From NCBI RefSeq assembly GCF_040412425.1, contig NC_089768.1:1210001-1274000 (forward strand): a DNA stretch of 64,000 nucleotides, written 5' to 3'. This DNA comes from Macrobrachium rosenbergii. Taxonomy: Eukaryota; Arthropoda; Malacostraca; Decapoda; Palaemonidae. The number at the start of each line of letters is the position of its first letter. Positions within the stretch are counted from its first letter, which is position 1. The position numbers were made by a program, and so were the translations under genes. This document shows positions 50,443 through 64,000 of this stretch, piece by piece. The notes beneath the pieces were generated by a model. The model did no database searches and was not told the origin of the DNA. It worked only from the letters and a program-made list of their open reading frames with translations.

Positions 50443-51631
50443 TTTATGAGAATGGTCATTTGCTGTTCCTTGTCTCACTTGTATTAATTAATTTTTTCCA
50501 GTAATCCATTGCTGCCTGTCTGGATATATTCGTCTATCGCATGAAAAATTGCAATGTATCAACTCTTCCGCTGGCCTTGTTTATTTACGTAAGTTCAGCG
50601 GGACTGTTTTCTTACCTATCTGTCCATTAAGTTCAGCATCTTTAAGCTCCTTAGCAGCTTGCTAATTTGCATTGCCTCACCCAAAAGTCATGGACAAAAG
50701 CTTTTCTGAACGTACGGTGACGGAAGAGTATTTCCTCTGCGCTTGCCGTCAGCCCTTTACTCCTCCCCTTTCTCTTTCTGTTAATCTCACCTATAGCCTA
50801 CTCGTAGGTGTGTGGTTGGATATGCATTCTTGAGGTACCCTGGCCCTTCCCCCGCCTTCCATTTCAATGAATCCTTCAGCATTGTCAATGCCAGGTATGA
50901 ACAACACTCACAGATCATGCTAACCTCTCCCATTCTGCTGCCCTGCCGTTGTGACGTCAGGCATCATTTGTTAGTCACCCATGAGCATCCTCGGCCAGTG
51001 AGATCCACTTGGGGATCCTAACAAACTTTTCATTGCGAGCCAATAACTATAGTTACTTCCTCAAGCTCAGCCCTAAATCTATATACACCCTGTATTTTTT
51101 TAACCATCAAATGCATATTCTCCTCCTTTTTAACAGCGAAGAGGACAGGCAGCAAAACACGCAATTCAACGGCAGTTTTTAGCTCTGGTTAGGTTGTCGG
51201 GTTGCTCTCTCGTCTTCCTATTGTATCCTATAAGTTCACAAACTTATACATACTGTACTTCCTTTATTAAGCAGAAATTAGTTTATGTATTTAACATCTC
51301 TTTATCCACGTTTGACTTGCTGATTTCTTCTTGATACCATTATTTTCAGAAGTTAAATTAAATAACTCCAGAGTAAACAGATAAAATTAAAAACAGATAA
51401 GAGTAGTAATCATTTCTTGTCTAGTTTTTGAAAATAATTATCTTCATGTTTATGCAAGTAAGATTTACAATGTGTCGCTGTGCGCTTGTCGGGTGTTCCT
51501 GATTCTGGTGGATGTATGCAGCGTAAGAATTGTGTGAAGAAGATCATATTTGTCGCAGCGAAGTCCTGTGTCCGAAACTGGTTCAGGGTTCCGGACTTTG
51601 TAATCTCAGCTCTTGGTGAGCATTCAGTTCA
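50443..51631. other. unannotated
   Basis: A GC-richer patch lies at 50690-51020, without splice signals that would make an exon. Nothing named. Confidence 0.4.
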
Positions 51632-54980
<3,349 letters not shown>

Positions 54981-55006
54981 TACACACACACACATATGTA
55001 TATATA
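54981..55006. repeat. short (CA)n(TA)n tract at the Tc1 insertion point
   Basis: CA and TATA sequence directly before the left end of the Tc1-like element, which targets TA. Confidence 0.85.
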
Positions 55007-55601
55007 CACTATTTGCCAAAAAGATAGTCACATGCATTTTTAGATGAGCAATTTGGAACAGAATGGTCTGTTCACAAAATTGGTGATAGTCTTGTGCTAC
55101 AGAAAAACTTCCCATGGATAAAGGTATGTTTCATGAATTAGGAAACGAAATTACACTTTCAAATTCAATACAACGGACACATTAGTGGAAAACAAACCAA
55201 TATACACTAAAATTAGCAGGAAAAAAGTAATGTTCACTTCCTTTCATATTTCACATCTGAATCTTTTTCTCAGACATATCAGCAAGTCAAACACATGTAC
55301 ATGAAATACAATAGCCTTTATTTACATGTCTACAGAGTCAATAGTGGGTATGACCTCCACGAGCAGCAATAACGTCCACCAGGCAGTGTGGCATGCTGTC
55401 CACCAGCTGTACAAGGTTCTCAGCAGGTAACCTGTCCCATTCTTCCAAGAGAGCCTGACCTAATTCTCTAAGGGTGGATGGCTGGTTATCCCTTTGTCTA
55501 ATTGCACGGCCCAGTTGATTCCATAAATGTTCTATGGGGTTGAGATCTGGGCTCAGTGCAGGCTGCCTCAGGACGTTCACATCCTGTCCTTCAAGGTAAG
55601 T

Positions 55602-56182
55602 ACCAGGCCAGTACCAGAACAGTGAATCGCAGATTGGTAGCAGTAGGTTACAGAGCCTGTAGATGTGCTGCGAGGCCAAAGCTCACCTCCAGACATAAAA
55701 GAGACCGTCTGGCTTGGGCCTGTCAACACCGGAATCTGATTGTACAACACTGGCACCATGTGGTTACTGGAGATGAGTCCAGATTTCTGCTGTTTTCGGT
55801 AGATACTAGGAGGCATGTACGCAGACAGGCTGGTGAACGTCTCAGGGACGAGTGTGTACAAGCTCGAGTTGCTGGAGGGGGTTGATCTGTCCATGTGTGG
55901 GGTGCTATTTGTGCAGATGGCAAGAGCCAGCTTGTCATTCTGGATCAAAACGTGACCGGTGACATATATAGCCAGTTGCTGAATCGGAACCCTCTTCCAT
56001 GGATTCATGGTTTGTTTGCCAATAATTTCCGGTACCAAGACAACAATGACCCTGCTCATTTAGCAAATGTGGTGACTACTTACCTTGAGGGACAGGATGT
56101 GAACATCCTGAGGCCGCCTGCATTGAGCCCAGGTTTCAACCCCATAGAACATTTATGGGATCAACTGGGCAGTGCAGTTTGA
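55602..56182 (+). pseudogene. Tc1-like transposase, N-terminally truncated
   Basis: DDE/D cut-and-paste transposase of the Tc1/mariner superfamily. Visible parts: TVNRRLVAVGYRACRC; HHVVTGDESRF with the first catalytic Asp (codon at 55772); VWGAICADGK; QDNNDPAH with the second Asp (56039); and FNPIEHLWDQLG with the catalytic Glu (56147). By my count 35 residues separate the last two, against 34 in typical Tc1, because one residue is inserted after QDN. There is an in-frame TGA at 55883 and another at 56180, the latter where the family has Arg (a CGA to TGA change). It is not functional, but all three catalytic residues survive. Confidence 0.87.
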
Positions 56183-56358
56183 CAAAGGTACAACCCACCA
56201 TCCACCCTTAGAGAGTAAGGCCAGGCTCTCTTGGAAGAATGGGACAGGATGCCTGCTGAGAACCTTGTAACAAAGGGACAACCCACCATCCACCCTTAGA
56301 GAATAAGGCCAGGCTCTCTTGGAAGAATGGGACAGGATGCCTGCTGAGAACCTTGTGG
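56183..56358. repeat. 88-bp tandem duplication in the Tc1 right arm
   Basis: The unit beginning caaaggtacaacccaccatc at 56183 is repeated from 56271 with few changes. It is absent from the left arm, so it arose after the inverted structure formed. 88 is not a multiple of three. Confidence 0.92.
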
Positions 56359-56748
56359 ACAGCATGCCACGCTGCCTGGTGGGCGTTACTGCAGCTCATG
56401 GATGTCATATCCACTATTGACTTTGTAGATATGTAAATAAAGGTTAGTGTAATTTATGTACATGTTTGACTTGCTGATGTGTCTGAGAAAAAGGTTCAGA
56501 TGTGAAATATGATAGGAAGTGAACATTACTTTTTTCCTGCTAATTTTGGTGTATATTGGTTTGTTTGCGACTAATGTGTTTTTGTACCGAATCTTAAAGT
56601 GAGTGTAATTTCTTTTCCTAATTCATGAAACATACCTTTATCCACGGGAAGTTTTTCTGTAGTACAAGACTGCTACCAATTTTGTGAACAGACCATTCTA
56701 TCCCAAGTTGCTCATCTGAAAATGCATGTGACAACCTTTTTGCGAATA

Positions 56749-56750
<2 letters not shown>

Positions 56751-56832
<82 letters not shown>
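56751..56832. repeat. (TA)n microsatellite
   Basis: TA tract directly bordering the right end of the Tc1-like element. Confidence 0.97.
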
Positions 56833-56842
<10 letters not shown>

Positions 56843-58185
56843 GCAGGTATATACATGTATAACCGTGAAAACAAAAAACCCAAATTTCCAATCCACTGAG
56901 AATACGGGTTTCGGCCAACTTGTCTCAAGAATATCCCAAACCGTTGATTTTACTAATTGATGTTGCAATCTTCTCGCTGCTTGGATTTGTGTTCATGTAT
57001 GTGTATAATGGTGTCTATACAAAGGTTTGCGATCCAACTTCGAAAAGAAACGTTACGGAACGTTGTTACTCCTTCTATGCCCTAATATCAGAGGTGATCA
57101 GGAAACTCTTACTAGGATATATTTGGTTAGCTCTCAGCAATATCCTGCCTCACCTCTGTTTTCTGATCAATCCTGAGGCCCTCAGCATTGCTCAGAAAAC
57201 AGAGCGATGACGTCATGCCTCAAACACTCAGTATCAAATCGGTAAAAAAGCATCTGAATAGATTACGCATTTAGCAGCCGCAGAACACAAGTGATGAGTT
57301 AAATTATGGAATTTTAGGTATTGTGCAGATCATATTCTTTTGAGTTATACACATCACAGGAAAGCGTTTAAAGGGTAAAGGTAAAAAAAAAAAAAAAAAA
57401 AAAAACAGTCAAAGCCACTGAATCAGAGAACGGAGTTGTATTTCGCACGCACTCATAAACAAGTGACTCTTCAGCTCCCGAAAGGAAATTGATCCTCTTA
57501 AACGTCATCGACGGATTGGTACATTCATATTTAGGAAGGATCTCGTTTCTTCCAACATATGTTGTACGAGAACCACAGTGAAATCTATTATGCTCTGTTT
57601 ACTTTTTGGTAATAAATTTTTTCTTTGTCACAAATTCACGATGATTAGTCTTATTAGTTTTTGCGCATTATGTTCCGACAAGTTACTTTCTGCAAGTTCT
57701 GTATCGCATGCGTTGCACAACGTACATTATTTCAAAGATCAAAACGGACAGAGCTTTTTGTTTTTTATATGTAAGCTATTAAATGGAAACGTCAGCTTTT
57801 ATTTTTGTAATTAGAATCCACCTCGAACAAAAAAAAAAAAAAAGTTTTGAGTTATCCAATTTTCAAAACGCACCATTTGCAATAAAAGTGTCTTAAGTTG
57901 TTCAGTCATATTTGGGACATCTGAGTTATGATATCAATGAGTACGGAAGACGGAGATTGATAATCTCATACTGACCTACGACAGCTGATTCGTGTTGACG
58001 CTGTCGTAGTCTTCCGCTTTATACATGACAGATATCACTGACATTAAAATAAGAGGGCAAGCCTGCTGTATCACATCATTATCCGCGGTGCTCTCTCCAC
58101 CCTCGCCATCGCCTTCATAAAACGACTCCATTGGCAACACTGACACGATAAAACCAGATGGGACGGAAGGAACATTCCTAGTACC
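56833..58185. other. unannotated
   Basis: Contains A tracts at 57383-57405 and 57829-57843, and a small perfect stem ctacgacagc/gctgtcgtag near 57977-58010. The 56920-57210 open frame has a hydrophobic stretch but no splice context. Confidence 0.4.
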
Positions 58186-58255
58186 ATGGCTTCTTCTCAG
58201 ATGCTACGGTGCGGCGGAACCACTTCCATTTACAACGGAGATGGTGAGCTTGGCG
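58186..58255 (+). CDS. possible first coding exon of an unknown gene
   Basis: GTACCATGG gives a good start context. The frame reads MASSQMLRCGGTTSIYNGDG and meets two donor-like sites, GATG|gtgagc (after 58243) and GGCG|gtaagc (after 58255). The surroundings (58085-58270) are richer in CpG than average. I found no partner exon downstream, so chance remains likely. Confidence 0.22.
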
Positions 58256-58836
58256 GTAAGCTCTGCTGTAAGCATAGATGAGTTCGGGGAAAACCGATTC
58301 ACAGTGGGGGAGTAATCCCAGTGGCTTACCAGCAGTCAAGGTCAGGCCTAAACTCTCTAAACCCTGATCTGTAGACGCCTTGAAGATGAATCACTCGTAG
58401 TCTTGGCGGAGAGAGTGACGTCAGTTAATGACGTAATCATTGTGACACATTTGATAAGAGTCCTCAGATTTGATTAACACGAATCTTACGATCTTGAATG
58501 AGAGTAATTACAAGAAAGGCATAACAACCGAGTATAGAGGAATCCTTTACACCCATATTTCAGTAAGTGACAACAGAATAATGGGACTTGATTTATATTG
58601 AATACAGCAGGTATTCCGTTTCAAAACAAGTACTTGTAATGTAGATGCAGATTCATGGTGGAGAGAATGCGTCAGATATTTACCACGCAGGAGTGGATAC
58701 TTTAATGGACCTTGTTCCTCATTACATATTTCACATGATGTCACTATCCTTTTACATACACGTATTCCTAATAACAGGTAAAACTCCTCCACGTACATGT
58801 ACTGTACTGTACAATCATCTCCATATCTATGACAGG

Positions 58837-58842
<6 letters not shown>

Positions 58843-58916
<74 letters not shown>

Positions 58917-58946
58917 CATATATACATACATACATATATGGGTGTG
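58843..58946. repeat. (CA)n(TA)n microsatellite
   Basis: CA 58843-58868, TA to 58912, then TACA units. Confidence 0.96.
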
Positions 58947-59013
58947 TGCTTGCTGCCACAATAATTATGTATATATATACATATGCATTACACTATATAT
59001 ACGTAAATACATA

Positions 59014-59205
<192 letters not shown>

Positions 59206-59894
59206 TTGATATAATAAACAAAGATATGCAAGTAGCTGTATTTATGTCTAGTAAATCATCCAGCAATATTCCAGCAATGACGCTATGACGGCTGAGGCTA
59301 TTTGAGACGCCTACGGGCCAAATATGGTTATCATGAAATCATTAGAGCTTGAACTTTAGGCAAAAGGAACTGAGTGAGAATCGTATGCTCTCTGGTACGT
59401 ATAAAATGGCGGATTACAATATCTCTTAATCACCTGGGAATAGAACCTCTTTTGATTTGTAAATAAATCTAAAATTGGATTGGCCCAATATCTTCAGTCA
59501 AAGAAATCGTCGTTACCAGAACAGTCCTGGACAGGCACCAGCCCATGTCCCAGGTGTCGTTTGATGCAGCCACAAGTGTCATGACCCAAGACACTCAACA
59601 AAGCACCGTCAAGTGCTAAAGACAACTTTGTCCATTGCCCACTAATTAGCAGCTCTCCTTCTACGTCCAATTTTTCTTAGTTTTGCAATTAAAGGTAAAG
59701 TATCCACCATTTCGAGTGTGACTGTCAACGCTATATAGTGACTTTACAAGAGGGAAAAACTATAAAACTAAAATAAGAATAATGCTGAACCGTCAAAAAT
59801 TTTGTTCCTGATCAAACTACTGAAAACGATAATACTTCTCAGCTTATATTGTTATCATAAGGAAGAGCTGGATGATGAGCTGAGGATAACTCAA

Positions 59895-59897
59895 TGT

Positions 59898-59968
<71 letters not shown>

Positions 59969-60001
59969 TATATGTGTGTGTATATATATGTGTACATATA
60001 C
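59895..60001. repeat. (TA)n microsatellite with TG
   Basis: TA with TATAAATA at the left edge and a TGTGTGTG interruption near 59974. Confidence 0.95.
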
Positions 60002-62229
60002 ATTATAGTATTCTTAAGGCCTTTTCCACTGACAGGAAAATTAAACAGTGCTAGTTGCAAAAAATTTTTCTAACCAAAGGAAATAATTCTGTGCATTTCT
60101 TGAAATTTTAGGTTGGTAGGCTAAGCATTCGAACCAAATACCTGTCGTTCTCATAAATCGTGACATTATTGTTAGCTTAGCAGTTATGAAATTATACGCG
60201 TTCGACACATCGGCTGCTAAATATAACTAGCAATCAATCTGCTTCAGGAAATGTACAATGACGAGCAAGACAGTTTTACTTCCTCATAGAACTAAGGACC
60301 CTCTCATGTCATGGCATTACTTCAAGAAATTAAGTGTGTTCTGTTTCAGGTGGCATTGTTCAGTGCTTCAGTACTAAACTGCCACTGTGAAACTATTTAA
60401 ACTCGACATGAAGGGAAGCATTACCATGAAACGTTTGTACAGAAGTTTCCGTCTTCTTGTATTACAAACTGGATGCATACCATCCTTCATTGTATTAACT
60501 TAAGATGACTTCAAAAAACTGTGCCAAATCCTCAAGTACAACACAGGAATATCCTAGTTAATGGCCAGCACTACACGTCCTATATATAGTTTTGGCGTTT
60601 GAATCACACTTGTCGTTGAATCATACCGAGTCAACAAGACACCTAGCAGGCTCACCCTTTAGCTTGTCAGGTAGTTCTGGCACAGAGCAGACGCTCTAGT
60701 GAACTAAGAAACATGCTTATAGCCCTCTATAGTGCTGCTTCTGCATGGGGACCACAGCAGGAAGGTTTGTGTGCAAAGTATGCTATGCAAAAGTCATACC
60801 ACAATAAAGGTTTTGGACCTGATCTTTTTTTTTGAAAGTTTCAAGGGGGGTCACCACTTTTCAACATGCATGGAACATAAAGTGGTACAATTTTGGTAGG
60901 TAGCATCATATAATCCTCTATGAAAATACACCAGACTGCTGCGTGCATTTATGTAGTCACAGAATAATGATACATGCTATGACAATGACAACAGTGAAAA
61001 AGTGAAAGGCTGTTAAGCCAGAGATAGTGCAACAATGACAATGAAATAGTAAAATGCTGTCATGCCAGCCACCACTATCAAGGTCCCTGCATAGCCCATT
61101 GCAGCTCTGATCACAGCCAATTCCGTAACCACATCAGCCACCTTGAGCATATGCCCCGTGGCACTACATATGGTGGCATTTCCAGTAAACTGGAACTGTA
61201 CAGTGGATCACGGCACACATTACCCATGTGCAGTAGAACAACTGGATTCATGCCTCAACAAATGAATCAATATTGTCTTTTTAACATAATGTTTTACAAT
61301 CTTGTTAGATTATGAGTTTGGGCAGGCTAAAGGTAATTCACATTGAATGCTCTTATTGTGTACCACAGGCTTCCATAAGCCATATCAATGACTTTGGGGG
61401 AAGAGAGACTCACTGGTTGATTAGTACCTCCAATCAGTGGCACTTGGCAACATCAGTGACCTTATTGGCGCCGACAATAAGGCCTTCATCTATACACAGG
61501 AGGGCTTTGAGACAATTACCCTGCTATTAAGTGATAGTGGAACCATCATATTTAAGCAAAGGTACCTATGGTCATATCATCATATTACCTACTCTGATTG
61601 AGCGGTTGATCAGATTACCAAATTGGTTGGCCCATTTTGAGGAAGCTGATGCCTCAAGCTCTGGGCACAGGCCACCATAGATATAAGGCCTAGAAAACAC
61701 TTGCACTGAGATGATTCAGGCACTTGAACTTTAACAAAACCATTGTCCATAAACTGGGTTAGTTAGTGTAAGCACTGCCCTTCCAAACAATGGCATGGCC
61801 CTCCATGAGTTGCAGGAGATTGCTGTACCCAAGCTGATGACACTTAAGTGGGTCATAACTAAGAAAATGGCATTGTAAGAGCAATGTGATAACATTTTCC
61901 TTGATTATCTAACGCATGATTTTACTAAGAAAGTGGATCATTATGTATCAAACATACAGTCTAAAAAGATTCTCTTCCATTCTTATAAAGCTTGTGTTCA
62001 ATGTCAGCAGTCATGTGCTCTTCATTTTTGCTATCAAACAATCCAGCATCCTTTAACAAAACACCAGGACTGGTTCACGCAGTCCTGAAAGATTGTTTTT
62101 ATGGAAACAATTCATTTGGATGTATGAGTCCTTGGAAACCTTCCTACAGGCACTCAGAGTTCAATCATTATGCATGAAGCCTCGTCCCTTTAGTAGAAGT
62201 GCCCACCAACAATGACCTTTTCAGGAAGG

Positions 62230-62392
62230 AATAGGCATATAAAATTTAGGCCAAAGGCAAAGTGCTGGGACCTATGAGGTCATTCAGCGCTGAAAGGGCA
62301 ATTTAGAGTAGAAAGGTTTGACTCACGGTTGCATTATGACACAATTTTTAGAAGAGGGTGAATAGTAAGATGGAGGGAAGAGAATATGAATG
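62230..62392 (+). repeat. abundant decapod repeat, copy G
   Basis: Core tttaggccaaaggcaaagtg and gaggtcattcagcgctgaaa. Diverged and shortened, ending at gaatatgaatg. Confidence 0.82.
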
Positions 62393-64000
62393 CCCTCATT
62401 GGTAATGACCTTTTCAGTGGGCAGTAAGTAACAGGAGGATAAGCCTACCGAGATTGCGCCCAACCTCATCTCTACATGATTGAGTCTACGGATTCATTTA
62501 CAAAAGAGAGCCACCTTTATTAATCCTATCTATTCTTTCTGACCGATGAGGGATAACTTTTCACTCAGGTCCTTTGCCAAGCATACATTGACTAGGGTAA
62601 ATCTTGAGCATAGGGATTGCTGTGATGTCTCATGATTTCTGGCTGCAATATTCATGGGAAGGCATGAGATCACCCTTAAATAAGTAGCATGGCAGAAAAC
62701 CCATCCTTAATCAGTCATACTTTGCCTTCTTGCAGAAAAAAATTAATAATATACCCTCTTAACTTCGAGCATGACTGGAAAATAGTTAGAGCTATTCAAC
62801 CTTAGAGGCACTATCACCTCCCCCTCCTACCAACATGGTTTTCACCCCTCATCTAGTGCAGTCCCATATGAACCAGACAATGACATCTTGGACTTCAAGC
62901 AGTTCTCAACTCTTAAGAGGTCTACAGAAGATGGCTTGTTTGATATTCTTTACAAAGAGTGAACACACTTACTTACTCCCACAAGTCCTGCAACATCAGA
63001 TAGACACTACTTGCTGTGACCTAAGATAAGACTCATAGATGTGTAATTTTATTAAACAATTGAACCTGTACACAGCAAAGCTATTGTTGATCCTTATTGA
63101 GCAACATTTGGTGATTTGATGTGGTCTTTCCTGCAGGAGGTGGTTGCCTTGCGAACCTTGGCCTTAGGTCAAGAGGTTTGGGGTATAACCATCTTCTGAT
63201 TGAAAGGATATGTATAATTTTGTTGACATAATTAGAATTGTTGATATGAAGCTAAGACACGAAGGGAACTGTTTTTCAATCCAATCTGAGAGTTCATAGG
63301 TACACAATTACGGATTGAAATAATTAGCCACATCAGCACTTTCTTATGAATTTTCGGCACTCCATACATGCAGGGTAGTGATGGCTAATAAGACTCGAGT
63401 GTTTTTGTACAGGTCTGGAACACCCCTTCCATGAAGGCCTTTGAGCCTCTTATTACACGCTGAATGCCGTCGCTGAAGTCAACCTTTTGTTAGTTTCTTG
63501 TATGTGGACTCATCGTCAGTGAAACACTGATTTTCTCTGTATAAGTATTCATGTTTAAAACAATCTATTCCTTTTGTCTACTTTGGTAATGAGAATATCA
63601 CTTCTTTTCTTCAGTTCATGAGGTGCTGTCAAAAGGTCACAGGTAATTATTTCCTGTTACGTAGAATGTTCAGGGTGCAAACATGTTATACCACACCCCT
63701 TGGTAACTTATCGCATATGTATGACACACAACTAACAAATAAAATCATTCAAGGAGGTTTGTTTATTTCTTTTAACAATTTATTTGTGCTTGTTACTCTA
63801 TTTTTGACAATATTAATAAGAAACAAGTCTCTAAAATTGCTTTGATAAACGTAAAGTCTCGTAGAATTTTGTATTTAAGTAGCTTCATCAGGTTTTCGTC
63901 TATTTAGCAGTGTTACTAACATCTGTCAATATTATCAAAATCTATAGGATGATTTTCATGTGGCAGAGGTTTCAACAGCTTTGTTTTCATTTCCTCTTCT
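62393..64000. other. unannotated right flank
   Basis: AT-rich. No exon, RNA gene or named repeat recognised. Confidence 0.4.

Larger units (their letters stand above)
55007..56751 (+). mobile_element. Tc1-like DNA transposon, fold-back form
   Basis: Both ends share a terminal inverted repeat (left cactatttgccaaaaagata; right end reversed cattattcgcaaaaaggttg), flanked by TA. The inverted similarity continues far inside: 55007 to about 55600 is the reverse complement of about 56076-56751, apart from an 88-bp duplication on the right. The left arm thus encodes the transposase C-terminus on the minus strand (SPDLNPIEHLWNQLGRAI, then RGGHTHY and stop). The centre and right arm hold the plus-strand transposase from the second helix-turn-helix region onward. 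The normal 5' end and N-terminal DNA-binding part are missing. Confidence 0.88.

Noticed and set aside
55338..55679. A separate minus-strand transposase gene
   Set aside because: It is the inverted left arm of the single Tc1-like element, bearing only the C-terminal part.
56920..57210. Membrane-protein-like open frame
   Set aside because: Hydrophobic content in AT-rich sequence is expected by chance, and there are no splice sites or known motifs.

Overview
This is a eukaryotic, gene-poor, repeat-rich window. It is AT-rich, has long dinucleotide microsatellites (TA, GA/TC, CA) and many decayed transposable elements. Several interspersed repeats match, from memory, families that are very abundant in decapod crustacean genomes (a repeat with a core reading ggtcattcagcgctgaaa, another starting tttagttttctgtaaaag, and a tRNA-derived SINE). 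I therefore take the source to be a decapod crustacean (shrimp, prawn, crab or crayfish type). No rRNA, intact tRNA, CRISPR or bacterial-type operon is visible.

The only protein-coding gene I can build with confidence lies on the minus strand between 21,502 and 10,725. It has four coding exons (21334-21497, 15099-15739, 14209-14372, 10725-10874) with good splice signals. It starts with a clear signal peptide, continues through a His-rich and then a strikingly Lys-rich segment, and ends in a small Cys-rich, probably helical domain and a stop codon. The predicted product is a basic secreted protein of about 372 residues that I do not recognise. A non-coding first exon may lie 25 kb upstream (46807-47080, minus), ending in a perfect gtaagt donor, but that link is inference. 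Two other CpG-richer spots (about 2525-2690 minus, 58186-58255 plus) look like possible first exons of other genes.

Layout. 0-5 kb: a broken MULE/FLYWCH-type gene split by a SINE, then a LINE ORF1 relic with zinc knuckles. 5-10 kb: mostly featureless, with a LINE 3' end carrying a GAAA-type tail and long TA tracts. 10.7-21.5 kb: the secreted-protein gene, whose introns hold a hairpin-forming repeat, a LINE endonuclease relic, a decayed minisatellite and a recent SINE with a perfect 18-bp target duplication. 21.7-27.3 kb: LINE fragments, a Penelope-like element and a near-perfect 58-bp-arm palindrome. 29-38.5 kb: six same-strand copies of the ggtcattcagcgctgaaa repeat plus tRNA-like repeats. 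40-42.6 kb: a LINE with ORF1 and ORF2 remnants and a TAA tail. 47-52 kb: compound CA-TA-GA microsatellites and a LINE on the minus strand. 55-56.75 kb: a Tc1-like element rearranged into a fold-back with arms of about 590 bp. 57-64 kb: microsatellites, one more copy of the common repeat, otherwise nothing recognised.

Apart from the one gene, the features do not form a pathway; the window records nested insertion, decay and microsatellite growth. All family names rest on reading translated fragments by eye, without database search.
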